Under the pieces are notes generated by a model. It was not told where the DNA came from. It worked only from the letters and a program-made list of their open reading frames with translations, and made no database searches. DNA of 64,000 nt, taken from assembly GCA_905221615.1 (NCBI GenBank), contig CAJNDT010006202.1, forward strand, positions 801,427 to 865,426, in the 5' to 3' direction. The position numbers and the translations under genes are program-made. Of this stretch, positions 55,565-64,000 are shown piece by piece. Each line of letters opens with the position of its first letter. Positions within the stretch are counted from its first letter, which is position 1. This stretch comes from Symbiodinium sp. CCMP2592. Lineage: Eukaryota; Sar; Dinophyceae; Suessiales; Symbiodiniaceae.

Positions 55565-56144
55565 TACACACGTGTTCAAATATGTGTATATATATACATA
55601 TATATATATATATGTGTATGTACATATGTATATACATATATACATGTACACATATGGTTAGTTGCACCTTGTCTTTGAGCTTTCTATTTCTAAGTGTATA
55701 GTCATCCGTTTGTTTTTGTTTACTGATTTGTGTTCACTGGTTTTGTGATTATGTTCTCAAGTATAGTTCGCGATGTATTCACATACAGATACACCTGCAT
55801 ACACATTTGCACGTGGTGTGTTTCCATACATACTTACATGCATGCACACAACCGTAAATACATGCATGCATACATGCATACATGCATATATACTATACCT
55901 ACATACACGCATACATGCACGCGTGTATGTATGTACGGATGGGTGTATGCAAGCATGCGCGCATGCATGCATGCGTTTCTATGTATGTATGTATGTATGT
56001 ATGTATGAGTGTATGTATGTATGTATGTATGCATGTGTATGCATGTGTGTAGGTAGGCATGTATGTAGTTAGTTAGGTAGGTATGCATGTAGGTAGGTGG
56101 GTATGTATGTGGGTATGTATGCATGTACGTACACACAGAAGGAC
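54108..56144. other. Microsatellite-rich stretch with unlinked exon candidates
   Basis: A plus-strand candidate exon at 54282-54413 (SLNSMLVQKRRDLERFGLHS, donor A|GTAAGG) and minus frames at 55469-55257 and 55162-54938 are plausible but unlinked. Positions 55,525-55,560 and 55,590-55,660 are (AT)n, and 55,840-56,130 is CATA/TATG repeat. Confidence 0.4.
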
Positions 56145-56448
56145 CTGGAAGACCAGATTCTTTAGACGGTTACGGTCTGCGTTTGGTACGAAAGCATAGC
56201 AGCCTGCCAAGCAGTCAAGTGGGCTTCCAGGGCTAGACTCAGACTTTGTTCTCACGTCGAAGGCCAAAGATGATTTTCATTAAATCACAGCACCTAGCTG
56301 TCACTTGATGCCGGGGCATATGCACATACTTGTAGGAGTGGTGGTTAGAAGACTTCCACTGTTCTAGGCTCTTCTTGTCATTCTTGTCCTTACATGTCTG
56401 GAAGTGTTTCCGGACAGCTCCTGCCAGCTTCCAGCTATGCGAAACCAA
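56145..56448 (-). CDS. Three exons of an unknown basic protein
   Basis: The exon open from 56448 ends at 56330 (VRKHFQTCKDKNDKKSLEQW, SNHHSYK, donor AA|GTATGT). The next, 56293-56256 (CCDLMKIIFGLR, donor C|GTGAGA), and the third, 56203-56145 (CYAFVPNADRNRLKNLVFQ, donor CAG|GTCCTT), follow CTAG|G and GGCAG|G acceptors. Phases 2 and 1 match exactly. The introns are only 36 and 52 nt. The protein is basic with several Cys. The next intron would run into the TATG microsatellite, so the gene continues downstream of 56,145. No family is recognised. Confidence 0.6.
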
Positions 56449-58030
56449 TTTTTAAGTGCAGCTGAAGCTATACGGCTGCCGAGTTACTCCCAACTTTAAA
56501 GTTTAGGGGGCTGCCGGATCATGTGCGCCTACCTACTCCCGGAATGCGCCGAGAGCGCATTGCAGTTTCTGCATACTGGCGGCCCATGCCCCACGATTTT
56601 GGCAAGCTGCTGATGCCGCTACCTGGTAGTTAGACTTGACAGCACGGGCGCCGGAAAGAAATGTTGGCAAGGAGGCATCGTGCCCTGGCAAGCTCTCAAA
56701 CAGAGGCTTTCAGCTGCTGCACTCCGTCTGCACGCGTTGTCACGGCATACAAACTGCCCGCGGCGGCCTATGCGGTGGTACCATGGACGTGCCCCCTCCA
56801 AGACTTTACCGTGTCGTTTGGTGTACCAGGCTTCTGTGAACAGCAGTGTGAGCGTTTTGATATTCTTCACAACTTGGCTGCGGCGGCCATGATTTCAGAC
56901 AGCTTCCTCTAGGTTGCCATGCCACGACATAACTTGTTCGACTCTGATGTCCATCGTCTCACATAACCGCGTAGGAAACGTGTCCAGGAAACCAGACTTC
57001 GGCTGGCTTTCAAGTTCTTAGCGTTGGGGACACTTTCTGCTTCTCCTTCAGACGGTAATTCATGTGCCGGGACTGCAGATTGCAGACGGACTGTTCGGCT
57101 AAACGCTGGTCACTTCAGGAATGAAACGAAGGCTGAAGTTTTTGGACCAGCGCAGCCTGAAAGGTAATGCTCCCCGTGTCAAGAGGCCAGAAGTTTGAAG
57201 CCTCCACGAAGAAGTATTTTAGAGGTATTCTCGGAGTCTTCGACGTTTCCCAGCTCATCTAAGATGAAGATGTTTCAGACGTGCATGCTGCCAAAAGCCG
57301 CGTGCACGTGGCTGCCACTTAGGCAGCCTTTGCACCTGTTGCAGCTTGGTTTACTGCAAATCTTTGTCGAGAGGGGACGGTACCGGGGCTTGAAGGATTA
57401 AACCCTAAATCCCAAACCCTAAACCCTGACCCTAAACCCTAAATCCTAAACCGACGGTCTTACTTTGCAGCCCCTGACCTGAGACATCTTCCATGGAGCC
57501 CGAAACAGAAGCGACATGAGGCATTTGAAACAATGTCTTTAGAGTCCATGCGGGTTCATATGCCCCTATTGAAGCATGAGCATACATGGATTAAGCAAAT
57601 AGTTCCGCTCTAATCCACGCTGTTGATTAAGAAGACACCTCTGGAATTAAAGGTTTTAAGTCGGGAAATCCAGGTTTCTCACTAAAGAAGAAACCCCCTA
57701 GAATGACAAGTTCAGAGTTTTAAAGGTCAAACAAAATGCATCCCGTAAGCAATCAGAAGACCAGAAACTTACTACTTTACTGCAAATAGAGGCTTTAGGG
57801 GGCAAAAAAATGCATCCCTTAAGCAATTAGACGACCAGAAACAAGTTCTTAAGGTCAATACGCCAAGGCAACAGGGCAGCACCAGGTTCCACATCCCGCA
57901 GCAGTCCAAAGACAAAGTACTGCTCAGCCTGGCCAGAAAAGAGCCGCTTCCTCCGCCACACGCACGACTGCGAGTGATTACGGTACGTACTAAACCTCTC
58001 TATCGTTCAAGCCCCTAAGTCGTTCCAAGG
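56449..58030. other. No supported gene
   Basis: Frames at 56,619-56,912 occur on both strands. A plus frame at 57,195-57,401 (LHLLQLGLLQIFVERGRYRG) reads like protein but has no partner. CCCTAAA-type repeats lie at 57,402-57,455. Confidence 0.4.
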
Positions 58031-58528
58031 CTATGTGCAGGATCCGAACCCACGAAGCCCAAAGCCACGAGTCCGAAGTGCTGAATCCTTCCACCACTTG
58101 TGGAGCCTGAGATGTTTCAGGCTGAGAGCATTTGGATAGTGGAAAGGCTCGCAGTCCTGGAAGCCAAGTCCAGCTTGGGCCCCTTCCCGGGAGATGTAGA
58201 CAACTCTGCCCCCCAAATTCACGCTGAGACGGCCCTGCGCTTCTTCTGTTGCATGCTTAAACGATGCTAAGCTTCCGCCCTTTCTGTTCTTCTACGGGTG
58301 AAAAAGATGAATTTTTGCGAACCTTTTAAGGGATGAGGTTGGGGCTGACTTGGGTTGAGATTGCACGTTGTTTGCACGGGCTGTGAACTCTGGTGGCCAT
58401 CAGGAATTGGCAGTTCGGCCGGACTGTGTTGTTATTTGCCCGTCCATGCTCACCTTCCCGCAGGTGTGGCAGTCGTGAAAGCACCTCCAGCTGAGGAAGG
58501 CCGGAACTTCGAAGTTGTACGCGGAAGT
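58031..58528 (-). CDS. Two 3' exons of an unknown gene
   Basis: Exon 58528-58454 follows TTGTCCAG (TSAYNFEVPAFLSWRCFHDC, HTCGK) and ends AAG|GTGAGC. Exon 58255-58031 follows TTTAAG (HATEEAQGRLSVNLGGRVVY, LSLKHLRLHKWWKDSALRTR) and ends at TAG. Both are phase 0. The CFHDCHTC cluster could bind a metal. Upstream coding probably lies within 58,804-58,590 (LPRVVCMTPHRPLELSIWYP), but the joining intron was not resolved. Confidence 0.55.
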
Positions 58529-59451
58529 CTGGACAAAGTTAGTAGATGTTAGTAGGCTTTCCTGACAATGACTCTTTCTCTGTCCTTCTGCATCTTCCGT
58601 GCTGATACGGCTTGCTGATGCAAGAGCAGCCGGATACCAAATACTTAGCTCAAGAGGACGGTGCGGGGTCATGCAAACTACACGTGGCAGCACGTTCGCA
58701 GGACTGGTCATGTAGGCTCCGACTCGGAATGCCAGAGACCTTATAGACCTATAGACCTGTAGACGTAGAGCCCTGTCTTCCCCGGAGCCTCCCCGGCACC
58801 TCAAACGTCTGGCAGTCGAACATTCGATGTCGTGAAGGGGTATACTTTAGCGTTAGTGGACAAGGCCAGAGCTGAGCCTTTCCAGAACCTCGTCAGAGGC
58901 ACGGACCAACACCGGCAGCCGAGCCGCGGGTGACATGGTGGTGATTTCTGTGCAGTGCATCCGGACATGTTTCGGGTGTCCCGATACTAGATTGCGCGGT
59001 ATGGTTGCATGCAATCTTCAGCCTCTTGTCAGGGAGCTCCATCGCAGGGTGGCCGGAATATTAGCGGGAGGGTTTCTGCTGGTGCGTCAACCACAACCCC
59101 AAAGATCGCAAGCATTTAGCATGAGACAGGCGTGCAACAACATAGCATATGGCATTACTCTCGCCCACTTCTGAAGCAGTGCTAAATTTGTCACTGGCCA
59201 CCGGCCCTCGCCTCTACATACATATACGAAACGTTACTATCATGACCGGTCGAAGTTAGACAGCCTTCGCGCCCTTCTGATACCTGTCGTCTCCACTATA
59301 AGACTATAAGATACACGTGAACTCACAAGCCCGGAACTCTCCACGCGTTTGCGCCAGCCGCAGGATTGGGCACGAGAGGGGCAGCGAGTAGTCACTGCGT
59401 AGATCCTTGCTTGATGGACCCAACATCTGCATCCTTCACAGACCATAACCA

Positions 59452-59533
59452 TAGGCCCCAAAGTAGTTCCTTTTTAGGACTACCTTAAAGGATTCCAAAT
59501 ATGAACCCCCAAAAGGAACTACTTTGGGGCCTA
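59452..59533. mobile_element. Foldback, family B copy 3
   Basis: TAGGCCCCAAAGTAGTTCCT and its exact complement at the right end enclose an AT-rich centre. The arms are nearly identical to the copy at 18,192. Confidence 0.75.
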
Positions 59534-60896
59534 CCCTGTCTTGTGGGAGACAAGTCCTTTTGAAGGGGTCTACGTTAGCGAGACCATAGTTGTCAGGAGG
59601 CCAACCGTCACCCCCCCCCCCCCGCCCCCACACACACATTGACTTACATCGAAAGATTCCCAAAATCAGGTGCTTATATACATCATGCTTCCTGAATTCT
59701 CATTCGACCGAGGCGTGGCGCTCGCGGACAGCAGGAGACGATTTTGCTTTTTTGTCACATGGTTTCCTGAGGAGGCTTGTACCTCTAGCAGACACCCCCA
59801 AACCCCTGAACATACCCTATATAAGCCCTAAGCCACTTAATCATTAAACTATTAGCCATAAACCTCCCGAAGGCACGCAAACGGCCGCATTCTTACTGTG
59901 CTCCTTCCGGGGCAATCCACTGCACATACACGCAAGCATGCTTGAAACAGTAAGAGATCGTGTATTCGTAGCTCCGAGGTAAAGGTTTGTTCATTGTGTT
60001 ATGACACTTGTACACCTTTGCAGGTTTTGCGTTTTTGGTTCGGTGTTTTCTCTTTCGAGACCACGTTGCTTGCGTAAGCTAGTCTATAGTAGGGTAAATT
60101 TGCAACTGTTGGCCACAGCCAGGATGCTGGCATGCGCCTCAGACGGGCTTTGCAAGAGCTGTAAGCTGGTAAGCGTTGTTTGCTTAGTCTACACCGGGTC
60201 ATGCCCGAATCTGGAAGTGAAGAACGGGCACAAGAGTATTTGGGTTGAGGATCTGTGATGGCACTGCTGACTGGGAGGATGATCAAGGGGTTGCATCTCT
60301 CAGTGCGTCCTACGAAGAATTCCGGTCACGACGACTTCGGTTATTTGGCAAGGACGAGCCTAGACCTTAAACTCGCAGAATTCCAAACTCTACCACGCAA
60401 CAGTTTTAGCAGTAGCCTTGCTTGCAGTCAAGATCAATTTTGAAAGCAGTTGTACACTCAATCAACTAACCAGTGCTAGTGCTATACCTAAACCTAAACC
60501 CTAAACGCATGACCTCCATTGTAGTTATTTTGGTGACTTTGTTTCCTCGCAAGAAGATCCTAGCACAAATTTAGTCAAGAAAAGAGGCAGGACAATAGAG
60601 ATTGCAGGTAAGCCCTCGCACCCCGCCTTCACCCTACCCCTAAAACCCCGAAGCAGAACAACCCTACCCCCGCCCCCTCCCTAAACCCTAGACCCCTAAA
60701 CCCTAAAAAAAACTCAAATGAAAAACCCTAAACCCTAATCCCTAAGCCACAGCCCCCACCCCCTCATCCCTTGATTGCTGAGGCTCGAAGGGCTCCTCCA
60801 AGTCTTCCAGAGGGATGGGTCGGACACCAAGCGCTGTCGGGATTGGGACTTGGAAGCAGGGGTTTAAGAGCTTGGGGCAGCTTCGGCCAATTATGG

Positions 60897-61014
60897 GCGC
60901 CTTATTAATGTACCTCTAGTACTACTTTTTTTTTTTGGGGGGGGGGGGGTCCTTATTATAGATATAGTATAATGGGCCCTCAAAACCTTATTCTTATTAT
61001 TAAAGCCCCTATAT
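60897..61014 (+). repeat. Dispersed GGGCCCCAAAACC repeat, copy 7
   Basis: TACTACTTTTT with long T and G runs, then GGGCCCTCAAAACCTTATTC and TTAAAGCCCCTATA, in the usual order. Confidence 0.65.
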
Positions 61015-61891
61015 TCGTGATGTTCAGGGTTTGAGTTCAGGGCCGGGGCTTAAGTTCACGGTTTCGGATAGAGACTTAGACTTAGAAGCTTTCCGAGCGG
61101 AGGTTTGCGCCTTGAGCCCAAAATAGCCCCTGTGGATGTTCGCCCAGGGAAAACTCTCACCCGGGCACGGCACCAGTTCTCACGGTGTACTGAAGTGAAA
61201 GTGTGTTCTGCGTGTGTCGGTCTTCGTACATGTGTTGGTGCAGAATCTGTTTTCAAACCGTACGAGAAACCAGAGCCATCGTCCGGTGAAGGTACTGGCG
61301 GCGGGGTTTTATAATTTCTGTTCCGTTGTTCCATGGCCAACAGTATTGCACGAATCAGCTACTCGAATCAGATTTTCGCTATGTTTCCCCTATAGCTGCC
61401 ATGGCTTGCTCGGGTAGTGGGGTCAAGACTGATGCTTCGCTCAGAACGCATTTGCGACCCCGCGAATGCACCAGGTCTAGGTGAGCCATTATGACGAGGC
61501 AGGCTTAGATACGGTTTGCCTGCAAGCTTGCCTTCCGGAAGGTCAGAGTGCTTCCATGCCGAACATGGTGCAGCTCTTAGTGTTGCAGCTGAATCTTTCC
61601 TACAATGACTGGTGACCCTTCACGCCTCTGTCGCGTGCAATGCTGGGGAAAAATGCCTACTGCAGTTTTGGATACGGCTTGCCGAGGCAGCAACCTTTCG
61701 CAGCATGACAAGATGCCCGTACTTACTATAAAATGTTGGTTGGTCTTCCACACGTGAGAGACGAGGGAAAGTGGCGTGAGGAGCCAGGGACATGGAGCCG
61801 TGAACCGACATTTTCGGAGGTGTTTCTGCCTCAAGTGTTCTGGAAGTTCGGCCCCTTTGTAACAGGAAGACTTAAGCCCGTCCAGGCCCTT

Positions 61892-62606
61892 TTAAACCCT
61901 ACTCGTTCCTGACAACACTACTGTTTCCCACTTCAAGCCCTGCCTCCTATAAGCCTGCAAGACCGCATCTCTCAGTTCGGGGTCATGCTCCCAGTTGTAC
62001 TCCACAGCATCAGCGAGGCAAAAACCTGGCACCCAGGATCCGCCTGGGCCTCGTTGCATGAATGTTCTGATGATGCTCACGTCTGCATTGGTGATCATGT
62101 GAAGCAGCCCTGGTCCAGGAAATCCACCGCGGGAGATATGCTTGGGCACATTCGGTCAGTGCTTTTTATGCACAAGCAGTTGCAAGTGCCTGCCCTAACG
62201 AGCTGAACAACCTAGACTGAAGCATCCTCAGAAAGCCAATGCTGTCAATGGTCCGAATACGTAAGCCACTGCACTCTCAGCTTAAGCGAGCCACCCCCAT
62301 GAAGCCCTGCGACCAAGAACCGTCTTGAGCCTCTGCGCAATGCCGGACTCCGAGAGTGCCGGAAGCCACTGCTTGCTTAGGAATTTCTTCAGTCTCCACC
62401 AAAACGAAGACCCAAGCAAATCTAGGGTATGAAATCAAGAGGAAACCACGGATTTCTGCGGGTACCGCAAGGAGTACAGCTGAGAGATACTGAGCACAGA
62501 GGGCGCTGTCGCTTTCCGTTCTTGACGATGGATTTGAGATGAAGCCGCTTGTGTTATGTGGAAGCCTCTGCAAGCGCAAAACACCTGTGATGAGACGTAA
62601 AGCCAA
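61892..62606 (-). CDS. Two 3' exons of an unknown gene with a hydrophobic segment
   Basis: The upstream exon is open from about 62606 and ends at 62295 (SAVLLAVPAEIRGFLLISYP, RFAWVFVLVETEEIPKQAVA; ATGGGG|GTGGCT). The last exon (62140-61892) follows GCCCAAG in phase 0 (HISRGGFPGPGLLHMITNAD, WEHDPELRDAVLQAYRRQGL, stop). The first part has a hydrophobic stretch that could be a membrane helix or a buried strand pair. Several internal AG sites leave the exact 5' boundary open. No family is recognised. Confidence 0.55.
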
Positions 62607-64000
62607 GCCTGAGCCCCTGCATGCCTCGGCCCGATTCTAGAACCCGAGAGAGATCTCTAGACTCTATAGGCACGACCTAATTAAAGAATTCAACACCCTG
62701 GGCGCCTGAAGCTCCTGCATCTTTTTTTGCCTCGCTCGGCTGAGCCCTGAAAGCCTGAAACTCCAAGGTCCCGGAAGCCTCCGACGCTGAAAAAGGGGGC
62801 CTAATTATAGTACTTCCCTACACTTTTTTTGGTGGTTCCTTACTATGATTATAACAGAATCTACCCCAAAACCCTATGCGAAGTATTAAGGCCCCTGTGG
62901 GTTGAAAGTTTGAGGCTCCGCAGCCAGACACGGGATCGCCACAGTCGCCTGGCTCTGTCTGGGGCCTGGCATCTGGCAAACAGGGGCCCCCAACTGAAGT
63001 TGAATACTCCCGAACTACCCAAGTCGAAAAATAATATTCCCGAATAATCAAGTCGAAAAAATGGCAGGTGGTCAGGTCGACTTTCAGCTTGAAAAAGAAT
63101 TAAGGGGTTGGGTCTGAATGGAGGTTGTGACTTGGAAGTGGGACGTGCCGAGTGTTGACTTGGTCCGGGCTTGGTTGGAAATGCTTGGGTTTCAGGCAAC
63201 AAAATGAAACGGAGATACTCATTGTCCGGCAGCCCCCAACAAAAGGACCGTGACCACCTGCGGCAGGAACTGGCGAGACCCTCGAACGAGCTGATTCTAT
63301 TAAGCCTGTGGTCGATTCAACCTTCTCTAGTCATGGTGGGAAAGTTCTGGTGACTCTGACTGTTAGTTGAATTTGCCCGTTTAGATCCTGGCAGACTGGA
63401 TTGCCATGTTTCCTTTTGCAGCTCCCCATGTATGCTCCCATGACCTGCCTGCGGACAGTCTTCTTCCTTCGTCGGCCCTTTCAGCGTATTTCCGCCCCCA
63501 GAAGCCCAGCAACCCATTTAGCTGTAGCCTACTGTCCCCATGCTACCACAGTACAGTATTCCATGACATAGATCCTCTCCCCAAAGCTCCGCATCCTACA
63601 AGCCCTGTGAGCCTTTTGAACCCGATGAGCCCTATGCAAGCTTAAGCCCTCATAAACCATAAGCCCTAAACGCCCCAAACTCTATAGACTTGTCCGAGTG
63701 TGAGCGCCGAAACCCTATAGAACCCTCGGTTTAGGGTTTAGGGTTCAAGCTCTAAACCCTACCTGTATCCCCAAACCCTACAAAATAGTAGGTTATGACC
63801 CCTTAATTAGAGGGTCTGACCCTTAAAACGGTAGGTTTTTGGATCCACAGGTAAACCCCAAAGCCCAAGGCCGGAAGCTCTGCACGGCCCAAGCGGAAAT
63901 CTCCGAAGTCGCAGAAACTCTTGGAATCGCCCAAGGCTCCACTGCCACCCCTACCGTTGATGATATAAATCCTGCATTACCTTGATGACCCTATACTTTA
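62607..64000. other. Spacer at right edge
   Basis: A plus frame at 63,171-63,353 (MKRRYSLSGSPQQKDRDHLR) is plausible but short. CCCTAAA-type repeats and one copy of GAGTGTGAGCGCCGAAACCC lie at 63,695-63,775. Otherwise nothing is supported. Confidence 0.4.
62795..62897 (+). repeat. Dispersed GGGCCCCAAAACC repeat, copy 8
   Basis: GGGGGCCTAATTATAGTACT, TTTTTTTGGTGGTTCCTTAC, CCCCAAAACCCTATGC and TATTAAGGCCCCTGTGG, in the same order and strand as the others. Confidence 0.65.

Larger units (their letters stand above)
58805..61891. other. Spacer with repeats
   Basis: No gene is supported. Contains family B foldback copy 3, poly-C/poly-T runs, CCCTAAA-type repeats (60,485-60,745) and dispersed repeat copy 7. 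Short plus frames at 60,001-60,443 are possible but unlinked. Confidence 0.5.

Noticed and set aside
55730-56136. Frames rich in His/Thr/Tyr/Cys/Met around 55.7-56.1 kb
   Set aside because: Translations of TATG/CATA microsatellite.

Overview
The window looks like nuclear DNA of a dinoflagellate, most likely a Suessiales/Symbiodiniaceae-type genome. This is an inference, not proven. The signs are: small exons separated by very short introns, including GC-AG and probable GA-AG introns besides GT-AG; acceptors mostly of the form AG|G; degenerate TTTAGGG/CCCTAAA telomere-type repeats scattered through introns and spacers; many foldback elements and microsatellites; and genes in same-strand runs. 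Nothing suggests bacterial organisation (no operons, no ribosome binding sites). Most of the gene models below I built by hand, by joining open frames whose intron phases match at both ends. They are predictions without transcript support.

Layout. 1-7,904 is a minus-strand run: a proline/threonine repeat protein cut by the left edge (1-670), a small two-exon gene (1,343-1,724), a fragment with a LEVCAGAG methyltransferase-like start (2,461-2,931), a Lys-rich repeat protein with a CxxC-x6-CxxC tail (3,996-4,969) and a multi-exon gene with a long acidic stretch (5,934-7,904). 7,905-9,843 is spacer with two copies of a small inverted-repeat element with 8-bp target duplications. 9,844-17,103 is a decayed non-LTR retroelement region on the minus strand: APE endonuclease, reverse transcriptase, a four-zinc-finger segment and, unusually, a ubiquitin-specific protease (C19) domain, followed by an ORF1-like coding stretch and a truncated protein kinase-like frame. 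17,217-17,660 is a CTA-type trinucleotide array.

20,551-23,277 (plus) is the clearest host gene: an SLC13/SAC1-type sodium:sulfate (divalent anion) symporter with two TrkA-C domains, in three exons. From 23.7 kb on the window is repeat-rich spacer with small multi-exon genes of unknown function: 23,718-24,326 (-), 30,669-31,683 (-), 39,838-40,392 (-), 42,663-43,131 (+), 44,306-44,563 (-), 45,127-46,133 (-), 47,711-47,950 (-), 48,277-48,537 (-), 51,176-51,571 (+), 53,695-54,107 (+), 56,145-56,448 (-), 58,031-58,528 (-) and 61,892-62,606 (-). A histidine-kinase-ATPase-like frame lies at 29,153-29,743 (+).

Repeats: an eight-copy ~100-bp dispersed repeat always in the same orientation, three copies of an AGGCCCC-ended foldback, a ~745-bp composite foldback at 34.6-35.35 kb, trinucleotide arrays near 28.1, 30.1-30.5 and 32.8-33.1 kb, and many AT/TATG microsatellites. 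Apart from the retroelement domains, the transporter and a few motifs, I cannot name functions. No rRNA, tRNA, CRISPR array or spliced-leader gene was recognised.
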